Below are positions 8,330 through 16,054 of a stretch of 33,756 nt of DNA, piece by piece. This DNA is from an uncultured bacterium (GTDB lineage Bacteria; Verrucomicrobiota; Verrucomicrobiia; Verrucomicrobiales; V1-33). Where the stretch lies: contig CAIZWU010000111.1 of NCBI GenBank assembly GCA_903936775.1, positions 1 to 33,756 of the forward strand. The letters run 5' to 3'. The translations under genes and the position numbers were made by a program. How positions within the stretch are numbered: the first letter of the stretch is position 1; each line of letters opens with the position of its first letter. The notes beneath the pieces are model-generated. The model made no database searches and had not been told where the DNA came from. It was given only the letters and a program-made list of their open reading frames with translations.

Positions 8330-9133
8330 ATGCCTGGTAAAATCCCCCCTGATTCCTGTGATGGTTTGGTGCGCCTGCAGCGCGTGGTACATGATCTGCG
8401 GTCACCTGGCGGGTGTCCGTGGGACATGGAGCAGACCCACTTGAGCCTGTTGCCGAATCTGGTGGAGGAAACTTACGAGGTTGTGGAGGCGGCCCAGTCC
8501 GGGGATATGGAACACTTCTGTGAGGAACTGGGGGATCTGCTGCTGCAGGTGGTGCTGCATGGAGAAATTGCCAGCGAGCGCATGGCTTTTGATCTGGATA
8601 AAATTGCCCATGGCATCGCGGAGAAGCTGATCCGCCGGCATCCGCATGTGTATGGCGACAGCGGCGTGGCGGATACGGAGGGGGTGCTGAAGCAGTGGGA
8701 TGAGATAAAGCGTCAGGAAAAAGGCAATGTGCCGCAGGCCTTCCTGGCCGGGGTTTCCAAGGCGTTGCCGGGCCTGAGCCGGGCCGCGAAGCTGCAGAAA
8801 AAGGCGGCCAAGGTGGGGTTTGACTGGCCGGAGGTGGGCGGGGTGCTGGAGAAGCTGCGGGAGGAATGCGGCGAATTGGAACAGGCGGTTGCGGCCGGGG
8901 ATCAGGAGCACATCGCGGAGGAATTGGGCGATGTGTTGTTCTCGGCGGTGAATGCGGCCCGTAAATTGAAGCTGGACCCGGAGGTGCTGATGACGGCGGC
9001 GAACGCGAAGTTCGAGCGGCGGTTTACAGCGATGGAAAAAGCGTTGGCGGCGGAGAATTTGACTTTGGAAGCGGCTTCGCTGGAAGTGATGGAGTCGGCC
9101 TGGCAGGCGGCCAAAACCAAGGAAATCAAATGA
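8330..9133 (+). CDS. mazG: Nucleoside triphosphate pyrophosphohydrolase MazG
   Basis: Hydrolyses (d)NTPs to monophosphates and pyrophosphate, removing aberrant nucleotides. The 267 residues match the two-domain MazG architecture. The first domain has CPWDMEQTHLSL, EETYE (46-50) and EELGD (65-69), the magnesium-binding ExxE...ExxxD pattern, followed by KLIRRHPHVYGD. The second domain repeats the pattern (EECGELEQAV...EELGDVLFSAVN, about 185-215). The start MPGKIPPDSCDGLVRLQ is chosen because it directly precedes the conserved region. The leader is pyrimidine-rich (CCCCTTCCCCC) with no SD. The TGA stop overlaps the ATG of the next gene (ATGA at 9130-9133), so the two are a translationally coupled operon. 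Confidence 0.95.
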   Translation: MPGKIPPDSCDGLVRLQRVVHDLRSPGGCPWDMEQTHLSLLPNLVEETYEVVEAAQSGDMEHFCEELGDLLLQVVLHGEIASERMAFDLDKIAHGIAEKLIRRHPHVYGDSGVADTEGVLKQWDEIKRQEKGNVPQAFLAGVSKALPGLSRAAKLQKKAAKVGFDWPEVGGVLEKLREECGELEQAVAAGDQEHIAEELGDVLFSAVNAARKLKLDPEVLMTAANAKFERRFTAMEKALAAENLTLEAASLEVMESAWQAAKTKEIK

Positions 9134-9600
9134 GTGAAACCACGACAGATTCTGCGGATCACCTTCCGGTGCCCCCGGGGCGCATCAGTATTCCACAATA
9201 CGCCATGGCCCTGGCCCAGGTGGCGAGTCTGCGCTCGGAGGACCCCTACCGGAAGGTGGGGGCGGTGGCGATCGACCACGCGAACCGGGTGATCGGCACC
9301 GCCTACAATGGGTTGGCCCCGGGTTTCAATGCCGAAGCGGATTTTTGGGTGGACCGGGAGGCGCGGCAGAAATTCATGCTGCATGCCGAAGTGAATCTGT
9401 GCAGCCTGTTCACCCGGGGATCGGTGAAGCTGGTGGCGGTGACCACCAAACCCTGCACCAGCTGCATGCAAATGTTGTGCGCCTACGGCATCAAGGAAAT
9501 CTATTACCGGGATGACTATGCGGGCAGTGAGGCGGACGCCCTCGCCGCGATGTATGGGGTGAAATTGGAGGCGCTGAACGATTATCCCCACATTGGGTAG
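9130..9600 (+). CDS. Deoxycytidylate deaminase-like zinc hydrolase
   Basis: 156 residues of the cytidine/deoxycytidylate deaminase fold. The zinc and catalytic site is HAE (His85, Glu87) and PCTSC (Cys109, Cys112). The preceding SLRSEDPYRKVGAVAID and TAYNGLAPGF correspond to the 'RS.DP.tqVGa' and 'GyNG' substrate loops of dCMP deaminases. The usual HAE.NAI reads HAEVNLC here. dCMP deaminase makes dUMP for thymidylate synthesis; other substrates in this broad family cannot be excluded. It overlaps mazG by 4 bases (ATGA). The pair suggests joint control of the deoxynucleotide pool. Confidence 0.82.
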   Translation: MSETTTDSADHLPVPPGRISIPQYAMALAQVASLRSEDPYRKVGAVAIDHANRVIGTAYNGLAPGFNAEADFWVDREARQKFMLHAEVNLCSLFTRGSVKLVAVTTKPCTSCMQMLCAYGIKEIYYRDDYAGSEADALAAMYGVKLEALNDYPHIG

Positions 9601-9609
9601 CCCGCCGTG

Positions 9610-9649
9610 CCGCCGCAGGGAGGGTGGGGGTTTTCCCTGGGCGGAGTTT
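9610..9649 (+). terminator. Probable terminator hairpin after the mazG operon
   Basis: CCGCC-G-CAGGGA (9610-9621) pairs with TCCCTG-GGCGG (9634-9644): 11 bp with one bulged base and a G/T-rich loop. It is followed by a weak T-rich stretch (AGTTTGTATTT). It lies 10 bases after the deaminase stop. The weak T tract lowers confidence. Confidence 0.5.
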
Positions 9650-9731
9650 GTATTTCCCCGGACTTGTCAGCGGCGTGGAAATCTGGAAGGGGTAGCCTGC
9701 TGCCAGCCGTATTCCGGCAACCCGTTTACCC

Positions 9732-10787
9732 ATGAAACTTCCCCTCCCCTGTTGGTCCGTCCTTTTGTTGTGTTCGGCTATGGTTGCCCATGGCGAACTG
9801 ATCCCGCGCAAGCCAGCTACCGGCACGGAGACGCCGGACGCTCCGGCTACTCCGCTGAGTGCGGAGGAAATGGCGAAACTGAAGGAACAGGTGCTGCTTT
9901 TGGAGAAGGATCTGGCGAAAAAACGCGGGGGGATGCACGCCAGTCAGATCGCCATCCTGAAGGAGGCGATGTCCGGCAATGAGAAGGCGTTCAACTTCTG
10001 GCTCGACTGCAAAAAGGAGCAGGATTTCGATATGAAGGGCAAGACCGCCACGGAGTTTTCCGAGTGGAAACGCACTCAGATCAAGACCACCGGGACCAAT
10101 GACGCCGCCTGCGCCGGATTCCGCCTGCAAATTCATTTCCTGATGCTGGTGGTGTTGGATTCCCATGCCGGGACCCCGGCGCAGCAAGCCGAGGTGGCTG
10201 CAGGAGCCGCCGCCTATTTGGAAGCGCTGACGGCCTTTTGTGAAAAGGAGGAAAACCTCGCGAAGGGCATCATGGGAAGCATCATGAATACGGGGGCTGA
10301 TCCCAATGAAACGGTGACGGCGGATAATATCCAGGAAACCCTCGCCAAAGTGCGCGAGGCCTCCTCCGCGCTGGGGGGCGACGTGTTGGACAGTATTTTC
10401 GCCAAACACCTTAAACTGGATGGGAGCGTAAAGCAAAAAAATGGATCGGTCTCCAACGCGGGAAACATTGATGAAATCTATGATGCCCTGATTCTGGAGC
10501 CGCTGCGTAAAAAGAAGGATGCGGCTGGGATTGCCGCCGCATGGACCCGCCGCATCGAGCAGACCGCCCGCGTCGCCAAGGCCACCAAAGTGGACGAAAT
10601 CGAGGAGGAATATGCCGAGGTCAAAGTGCCCGCCATGAAGTTCTCCATGTATCGTGACCAGTGGACCGCCGGTCAGCAAAAGCAGGCGGGGGCGGCGATG
10701 ATGGCTCTCATCAGTGCCAATCCCACCCACCAGGACAGCAACGATTGGATGGAGGAATTGAAACGTTTGACGTCCTCGGCGGAATAA
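9732..10787 (+). CDS. Secreted protein of unknown function
   Basis: 351 residues. The N-terminus MKLPLPCWSVLLLCSAMVAHG is a Sec signal peptide with likely cleavage after AHG, so the protein is probably periplasmic or exported. A Thr/Pro-rich linker follows (about 22-42), then a charged helical segment (about 45-70, EEMAKLKEQVLLLEKDLAKKR) that could be a short coiled coil. The rest is alpha-helical and acidic with many Ala and Lys. No catalytic motif, metal site or anchor is recognisable. Codon use looks like that of the neighbours. It appears monocistronic, between the mazG operon terminator and a hairpin at its 3' end. I do not recognise the family. Confidence 0.7.
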   Translation: MKLPLPCWSVLLLCSAMVAHGELIPRKPATGTETPDAPATPLSAEEMAKLKEQVLLLEKDLAKKRGGMHASQIAILKEAMSGNEKAFNFWLDCKKEQDFDMKGKTATEFSEWKRTQIKTTGTNDAACAGFRLQIHFLMLVVLDSHAGTPAQQAEVAAGAAAYLEALTAFCEKEENLAKGIMGSIMNTGADPNETVTADNIQETLAKVREASSALGGDVLDSIFAKHLKLDGSVKQKNGSVSNAGNIDEIYDALILEPLRKKKDAAGIAAAWTRRIEQTARVAKATKVDEIEEEYAEVKVPAMKFSMYRDQWTAGQQKQAGAAMMALISANPTHQDSNDWMEELKRLTSSAE

Positions 10788-10791
10788 TAAG

Positions 10792-10837
10792 ATCCGGGGC
10801 CGCCAAGTCTCCACGGACAAGGCGGCTTCCCCCGGAT
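10792..10837. terminator. Hairpin between convergent genes, possibly bidirectional terminator
   Basis: ATCCGGGG+CCGCC (10792-10804) pairs with GGCGG (10821-10825) and, after a 4-base bulge, CCCCGGAT (10830-10837). It sits between the convergent secreted-protein and cysJ-like genes. Neither side carries a clear T run, so termination activity is uncertain. Confidence 0.45.
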
Positions 10838-10844
10838 TGCCAGC

Positions 10845-11993
10845 TCAGTAGACGTCGCGGCGGTAGCGCTTGTCCTTGCGGAGCTGTTCGATGTATTCGG
10901 CGGCTTCCTCCGGGGTTTTACCGCCGGCGGTTTCGACGACGGCGTGAAGGGCTTTATCGACATCGACGGCCATGCGGCTGGCGTCCCCGCAGATGTAGAA
11001 GATGGCGCCTTCCTCCAGCCATTGCCAGAGTTCGGCGGCGTGTTCGGTGATGCGGTGCTGGACGTAGATTTTTTCGGCCTGGTCGCGGCTGAAGGCGGTG
11101 GTGAGGTTGGTGAGGACGCCCTTTTTGAGGTAATCGTTGAACTCTTCCTCGTAGAAGAAATCGGTCTTCGAACTGACTTCGCCGAAAAAGAGCCAGGCTT
11201 TGCCTTTGGCCTTGGTGGCATCGCGCTCCTGGAGGAAGGAGCGGAAGGGGGCGATGCCGGTGCCCGGTCCACAGAAAATGACCGGAGTCGCATCGTCCGC
11301 GGCAGGGAGGCGGAAGCCTTTGCCTTCCTTGATGAAGGTGGGGATGATGGTCTCGTTCAACTTTACCCGCTCGGCGAGGAAGGTGGAGGCGACGCCCTTC
11401 CGGTCCCGGCCGAAAGTGTGATAGCGGACGGTGGCCACCGTGAGGTGCACGCTGTCCGGATTGGCCTTCAGGCTGGAGCTGATGGAGTAGAGTCGGATCA
11501 GGAGCTTCTTGCAGAGGCTGACAAATTCCTGGGGTTCGAATTTGGCATCGGGGTGGTCATGGAGGAAGTCGATGAGCTCCCGGCCGTGGAGGTGGGCTTC
11601 CAGTTGTTCCTTGCGTTCAGGTTCGAGCAGTTTGGCAAGCTCCGGGGCGTTGCCGGTTTTTTGGACGATGGCGTGGAGGAATTTTTTGTCAGGAGTGGCG
11701 AGATTGCAGGAGGAAATGAGAGCCTCGCGCAGGGAAACCGGCTTTTTGCCGAGATCCTCGACGGATTCATCACCCATCCACCCCTGGGTGTTCAGCACGT
11801 CCTGGACGAGATCGGGGCAATTGGTGGGGAGAACGGCGAGGGAGTCGCCGGGCTCGAAGGTCATACCGCTGCCGCGCAGATCGATTTCGAAGTGGCGGGT
11901 GTCCTTGGGGGAACCTTCCTTGGAAAGCTTGACCGCGTGCTTCATGGTGGCGGGGCAGGGATTTTTGAGATTGAAGGCAGGGGCGGTGCTCAT
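10845..11993 (-). CDS. cysJ: CysJ-like sulfite reductase flavoprotein (FAD/NADPH module without flavodoxin domain)
   Basis: 382 residues corresponding to the FAD- and NADPH-binding half of the diflavin reductases CysJ and cytochrome P450 reductase. Visible elements: FEPGDSLAVLPTNCP (46-60), the FAD motif RLYSISSS (167-174), GVASTFLA (200-207), the NADPH pyrophosphate loop CGPGTGIAPFRSFLQER (241-257), FYICGDASRMAVDV (332-345) and the C-terminal YRRDVY. The N-terminal FMN flavodoxin domain of classical CysJ is absent and no cysI lies nearby. Electrons may therefore pass to a separate flavodoxin, a ferredoxin or directly to a hemoprotein (inference). No SD precedes the ATG. It is divergent from an AraC regulator across 221 bases. 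The gene name marks similarity, not proven sulfite reduction. Confidence 0.82.
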   Translation of the reverse strand: MSTAPAFNLKNPCPATMKHAVKLSKEGSPKDTRHFEIDLRGSGMTFEPGDSLAVLPTNCPDLVQDVLNTQGWMGDESVEDLGKKPVSLREALISSCNLATPDKKFLHAIVQKTGNAPELAKLLEPERKEQLEAHLHGRELIDFLHDHPDAKFEPQEFVSLCKKLLIRLYSISSSLKANPDSVHLTVATVRYHTFGRDRKGVASTFLAERVKLNETIIPTFIKEGKGFRLPAADDATPVIFCGPGTGIAPFRSFLQERDATKAKGKAWLFFGEVSSKTDFFYEEEFNDYLKKGVLTNLTTAFSRDQAEKIYVQHRITEHAAELWQWLEEGAIFYICGDASRMAVDVDKALHAVVETAGGKTPEEAAEYIEQLRKDKRYRRDVY

Positions 11994-12048
11994 GGCGGAA
12001 GAATTCGGAGGTCAGGAGTCAGAGATCAGCCGCAGGGCTGAAATGGGA

Positions 12049-12077
12049 AACGCGCCCCATGGACCGGAGGGCGCGTT
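12049..12077. promoter_or_regulatory. Inverted repeat in the cysJ/araC divergent intergenic region
   Basis: AACGCGCCC (12049-12057) and GGGCGCGTT (12069-12077) are perfect 9-base inverted repeats around an 11-base spacer. They lie 56 bases upstream of the cysJ-like ATG and 138 bases upstream of the AraC-family ATG. It could be an operator or an RNA hairpin; no T run follows on either strand. Confidence 0.35.
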
Positions 12078-12214
12078 GCGAGCCGGCGCAGGGGCGCTGG
12101 GTGACCTCAATGAGCACACGCCGTGCCTGGGTGCTACTGGAAATTGGGTGGAGAAAATCCGTGGCCAGCAGCGGGGGACTGCGCCATAACAGGGAGCGAC
12201 TCCGCTTTTCCCCC

Positions 12215-13051
12215 ATGAAAAACTACCGACCGATCCTGCTGCAAAATCTTGCCGTGACGGTGCCGGGGGTGAGGGTGCGTCAATTCCGGCTGAATCAGCA
12301 TACGCCCGAGGCGGTGTGGACCAAACATTCGCACGAGCACGGTCAGTTGCTGGTCTACCTGACGGGCCGGGGGCGGCAAAATGTGCAGGAGAAACCGCAT
12401 GAATGCCGGCCCGGAACGGTGATCTACCTGGAGCCGGGAGCGGTGCATGGGTTTGAGCGGGAGTTGGTCCGGCCGCCTTTGGTACTGGTGATAGACGTCG
12501 ATTTGGAAATCACGCGGGCGACCCCTCATCCGTGCGCCCAAATGCCGGATGCGGATTTGGCGAAGGTGAAAACCTCCGTGATGCGGCTTTTTCAAATCCG
12601 GCAGGTGGAGGCCCGGGAGTCGATGTTGCTGGTGGGGTCGATCGTGCTGGAGATTCTTGACCGGGTCTTGTTGGCAATCGGGTGGATCAAGCCGTTCAAC
12701 CGGTATGGGAATGCCAAGGTGATGAATACCACACGATTTGTGGAGCGGGTGCTGGACCGGATGGATGGGGCGGAAGTGACTTTGGAGATGATCGCGGCAC
12801 GGTCGGGATACCAAATGGACCATTTGAACCGCCGGCTGAAGGCGGAATGCGGGCTGACCCTGGGGCAACTGCGGTCGCGTCACCGGCTGCAGCGGGCTCA
12901 ACGGTATATCCAGCAGGGGTTGCCCATCCAGACGGTGGGGGAACGGATTGGGATTCTCGACAATAATTATTTTTCGAGATGGTTCCGGCAGCAGACCGGC
13001 ATGTCGCCCAGTGCGTGGAAGAAATCACCCCAGGTCGCCGTGCGGTTTTAG
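12215..13051 (+). CDS. AraC-family transcriptional regulator
   Basis: 278 residues from the ATG at 12215. The N-terminal half is a cupin-like sensor domain: TKHSHEHGQLLVYLTGRG (about 33-50), then PGTVIYLEPGAVHGFE. The C-terminal AraC DNA-binding domain (about 180-278) shows both helix-turn-helix parts: VTLEMIAARSGYQMDHLNRRLKAE, and VGERIGILDNNYFSRWFRQQTGMSPSAWKK. The second matches the family's 'gf.d.syFsr.FkkktGvtPs.yR' signature. The ligand is unknown. It is divergent from the cysJ-like gene, which makes that gene a candidate target. The leader before ATG is TTTTCCCCC with no SD at normal spacing (GGGAG lies about 19 bases upstream). Confidence 0.9.
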   Translation: MKNYRPILLQNLAVTVPGVRVRQFRLNQHTPEAVWTKHSHEHGQLLVYLTGRGRQNVQEKPHECRPGTVIYLEPGAVHGFERELVRPPLVLVIDVDLEITRATPHPCAQMPDADLAKVKTSVMRLFQIRQVEARESMLLVGSIVLEILDRVLLAIGWIKPFNRYGNAKVMNTTRFVERVLDRMDGAEVTLEMIAARSGYQMDHLNRRLKAECGLTLGQLRSRHRLQRAQRYIQQGLPIQTVGERIGILDNNYFSRWFRQQTGMSPSAWKKSPQVAVRF

Positions 13052-13125
13052 GCCATGTGTGGCGGAAGTTTTGCTGGAATCCGAGGGCAGGCTGGACTAA
13101 GCGCTGCGCACGGGGTAGGAACACA

Positions 13126-13139
13126 TGGTTTTAAAACCA
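13126..13139. promoter_or_regulatory. Perfect 14-bp palindrome upstream of the AsmA-like gene
   Basis: TGGTTTTAAAACCA (13126-13139) is a perfect palindrome 28 bases before the ATG at 13168. It overlaps a second inverted repeat, CCATGTGT (13053-13060) with ACACATGG (13121-13128). Its position suits an operator or the base of a leader structure; the binding protein is unknown. Confidence 0.35.
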
Positions 13140-13167
13140 GGCGCCGCCTTGCCCAACCCAATCAACT

Positions 13168-14727
13168 ATGGATCAGCCGAAACGCCCTGCCGGGAAATCC
13201 TACAGCGAAGTCATGAACGAATGGGCTGCGCAGCGCGACTTCATCGGGGAAAACCGCAGCCGCCTGCTGCATCCGCCCTTCAGTGCCCATCCAGTGAGAA
13301 AAGTGTTGGGCTATCTGGGCCGTCTGCTGGTGGTGATTGTCATCCCTCTCGTGATTTACCTGGTGTTGCTAGGCCGCCACGTGAAGAGCAAGGAGTTCAG
13401 TCAGATGATATCGGACGGAACCGGGACGGTGCTGAATGCGGACAAGGTCACCGCTCGTGGAGGTTTCTGGGGATTTGATGGCATTCTGGCTCTGAAGGCG
13501 ATCAAGGCGACCGGCAGCAGTGGGGCCTTTTTTGAACAGCTGGAAGCCCAGGGAATTGCTACCCGTGTGCCGATGCCCATGGTGTTCCGGCGTGAGTGGA
13601 TATTGCCGCGCGTGAGCATGGAAGACCTCAGCATTTCACTGCGCTCGGGTGGAGTGGGGCAGGTGCCCTTGTATGAATTGAAGGCCGACCCGGGTGATGA
13701 AGTGAGACTCCCCTCCCTGCCTCCCGCCGCCGAAAGCGCCCCGAAAACTGGAGCGCGCGGGTTGCCTCCCAACCAGGTGATGCGGGCCGGATATGGCGTT
13801 TCGCCCGACTTCAAGGCCCTGCGTATCAATGCGGTGCAGACTTCGCGCCTGAATGCCACCTGGGGAGTCAGTCCGGCCACGCTGGGGGGGGTGACCGGGA
13901 TGCAGACAGATTTGGCCCGCACTGCCGCCGGTTGGGTGGTTTCCGGGAACGGAGGGCAATTCCGCCAAGGGTGGCTGGACGGGATGAAGATCGATAAGCT
14001 GGCCGTGACGATCGCTCCCGGCAAAGCCGTGATGGATGATGTGAGATTGTCCCGGGCGGGCGGGGGCAAGGCGGGGATTACCGGCAGCATGACCCTGGGT
14101 GAATTGCCGGTTCTGGACGCGGAACTGAAGTTGGAGGAGGTTCGTCTGCAGGATCTGGTGGCGGTCTCGGCGGGCAGCATGTTTACTGCTACGGCCAGTG
14201 GGACCGTCAAGCTCAGTGGCAGTGTAAACCGCAGTTCCGGAATCCGCATGGAAGGCACCTTGGAGCTGGAATCCGGTCGATTGAATACCCTCCCGGTGTT
14301 CAATGCGCTGAGTCAAATCACCAAGGAGGACCAGTTCCGCCGGCTTTCCCTCCAGTCGGGAACCCTGACGTTTTCCACCAGCGGTTCAGAGGAGCACGGG
14401 GGCATGATTGTGGAGATCAAGGCCTTTGAGTGGGCCTGTGGATCGATGGTGCGGCTGAAGGGCAACTACCGGCAGGAGCAGATCCGGGAAATCGGAAATC
14501 CGGACGGAAAATTGCCCGGGGAATCGATGAAGATCGAGGGACTTCTCCAGATTGGAGTGCCGGCCATGGTGCTGGCCAAGATCAAGCCGGCTGTGGCAGC
14601 CCGTTATTTCAAGTCTGGTGCGGATGGCTGGTCGTGGCTGGATGTGGCCATTGACGGTCCGGTGACGGGTAACCTCAGCCGTGAACTGGCGGCGGAGCTG
14701 CTCAAGGCAGTTGCCGACGCCCCTTGA
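13168..14727 (+). CDS. Membrane-anchored AsmA-like protein
   Basis: 519 residues. A cytoplasmic N-terminus of about 45 residues precedes one transmembrane helix (LGYLGRLLVVIVIPLVIYLVLL, about 47-68); the rest is presumably periplasmic. The large domain is rich in beta strands. Towards the end come TATASGTVKLSGSV (about 348-361), MEGTLELESGRLNTLPVFNAL and a strand series ending DVAIDGPVTGNL. This is the pattern of the AsmA/TamB-like C-terminal module, where 'G.l.l.nG.l..lpvl.al' is typical. AsmA-like proteins act in lipid transport or outer-membrane assembly between the two membranes. The assignment rests on general pattern, not on a strict motif. It starts 116 bases after the AraC gene and converges on the UbiA-like gene. 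Confidence 0.55.
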   Translation: MDQPKRPAGKSYSEVMNEWAAQRDFIGENRSRLLHPPFSAHPVRKVLGYLGRLLVVIVIPLVIYLVLLGRHVKSKEFSQMISDGTGTVLNADKVTARGGFWGFDGILALKAIKATGSSGAFFEQLEAQGIATRVPMPMVFRREWILPRVSMEDLSISLRSGGVGQVPLYELKADPGDEVRLPSLPPAAESAPKTGARGLPPNQVMRAGYGVSPDFKALRINAVQTSRLNATWGVSPATLGGVTGMQTDLARTAAGWVVSGNGGQFRQGWLDGMKIDKLAVTIAPGKAVMDDVRLSRAGGGKAGITGSMTLGELPVLDAELKLEEVRLQDLVAVSAGSMFTATASGTVKLSGSVNRSSGIRMEGTLELESGRLNTLPVFNALSQITKEDQFRRLSLQSGTLTFSTSGSEEHGGMIVEIKAFEWACGSMVRLKGNYRQEQIREIGNPDGKLPGESMKIEGLLQIGVPAMVLAKIKPAVAARYFKSGADGWSWLDVAIDGPVTGNLSRELAAELLKAVADAP

Positions 14728-14802
14728 GGGATGGTTGTGCCCCCCTGCCTTGTTCAAAATGGAGAGGTCCGCCCGTGCTGCCGGCCCTCTGCCCACTTTG
14801 CG

Positions 14803-15819
14803 CTATGGCAAGGAGCGTGGGCCAAAATACCCCGCAAGCAGAGCGGCCACCACCATGATCCCGTCCGCAGCCAGGCTATAGACCCCGGCCGGCCAGCGGT
14901 TCCGCAGCAGATGTAGCACGGCGAAGCCTGCGTTACAGGCGGCCACTCCCAGCAGCAACGGAAGGCTCCACGCATCTGCGCCCCACGCTTCCGCCGCCGC
15001 GCCGAGCCCGATCGCGGCCAGCAACCATGGATAGAGCCGCCTCAATAACAGACTTTCGGGATCGGATGCCGTGGGGTTTTCCCACAGCCGGATGCCGAGG
15101 GAGTTCAGCATGCACGCCCCGGCAAAGAGCATCACGGGTGCCGCCCGGATCAGCCCGTCCCAATCCATCACATGGGAGAATGGTCCCACTGCCACTCCCA
15201 GCGCAAAAAGATAACCGCCCAATCCCTTTTTTACGAGAATCCAAGGAGGCGGATCATACTGCTGGCGCAGTCCAAAGAAGAGCACGGTCAACAACGTGCC
15301 GGCGGCAATGGCCCGCCAGAGCTGAAACCCCGCGGCAATATGAGCTTCCTGCTGTACCAGTCCCATGATCATGAGAACACTCACTCCCAACAGCAGGACT
15401 TGGCTGACCGGCTTCCAGCGCGAGGCCGCCACGATTCCAAAGTAGAGCAATCCAGCCATCGCCACCCACACGCCGGCCTGCACCGTGATGGCTCTCATCC
15501 CGTGCAGCATCCAATAACCGGAGCCGGCGGCTACTGCCACCATGAGGGCCAGCAACCATGCGGCCTGGCGTCCCGCAAAGTGGTGCCTCCCCTTTTTACC
15601 ATGCCCGGTCAATCCATCCAGGATCCGGTCAGCCATGTAAAAAAGCCAGACCCCTGCCGCCAGCGCTCCGGTATTCACCGGGGTCAGGCGAGCGCCCGTC
15701 AAATGAGCAAAGACCGGCAGCCATGCCACGGCCACCGCCACGGCATCCAAGGCCAGCCAATTGATCCATCTCCACCAAGGCAAACGGACAGGGGCGGGTG
15801 GCGGGGAGAATTCGGGCAT
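14803..15819 (-). CDS. UbiA-like polytopic membrane protein
   Basis: 338 residues from the ATG at 15819, with about eight or nine hydrophobic segments filling most of the protein. After the first segments comes FYMADRILDGLTG...GRHHF (about 60-81), resembling the aspartate-bearing loop of UbiA-type prenyltransferases (Asp64 and Asp68 in a DxxxD spacing). The second canonical aspartate loop is less clear. A substrate cannot be named. The frame stays open upstream to 16032, but that extension is Arg/Trp/Pro-rich and not membrane-like; ATG 15846 is a second candidate start. It is downstream of the DUF1080 gene on the same strand, with a 235-base gap that shows no gene. Confidence 0.5.
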   Translation of the reverse strand: MPEFSPPPAPVRLPWWRWINWLALDAVAVAVAWLPVFAHLTGARLTPVNTGALAAGVWLFYMADRILDGLTGHGKKGRHHFAGRQAAWLLALMVAVAAGSGYWMLHGMRAITVQAGVWVAMAGLLYFGIVAASRWKPVSQVLLLGVSVLMIMGLVQQEAHIAAGFQLWRAIAAGTLLTVLFFGLRQQYDPPPWILVKKGLGGYLFALGVAVGPFSHVMDWDGLIRAAPVMLFAGACMLNSLGIRLWENPTASDPESLLLRRLYPWLLAAIGLGAAAEAWGADAWSLPLLLGVAACNAGFAVLHLLRNRWPAGVYSLAADGIMVVAALLAGYFGPRSLP

Positions 15820-16054
15820 CGGGAAGCGGGAGGTTCCATCACCCATTCCGCTTTGCAAGTCCCCTCGAAAGTGACTGCAGGCCATGGACCATGAACCATG
15901 CCACGGCTTCCTCCTGGGAGTTGCTTTCCACCGGGCCCACCTTCCTTCGTCCCGTCCTGGGCGCGGAAGCCCGTGTTTCCTGCCAAGCTTTGCCCAGAGC
16001 GGGGGTGGTTCCGTGCAGTGGTGACGGAACAACCGGTTCCGCAGCTTGTCGGAA

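Noticed and set aside
8295..8405. A longer start for the PemK-like protein, or an antitoxin encoded here
   Set aside because: The sequence is antisense to the start of mazG and shows neither PemK similarity nor antitoxin features.
10944..12041. A 365-codon plus-strand frame
   Set aside because: It is antisense to the cysJ-like gene and shows only composition-driven Gly/Glu/Val richness.
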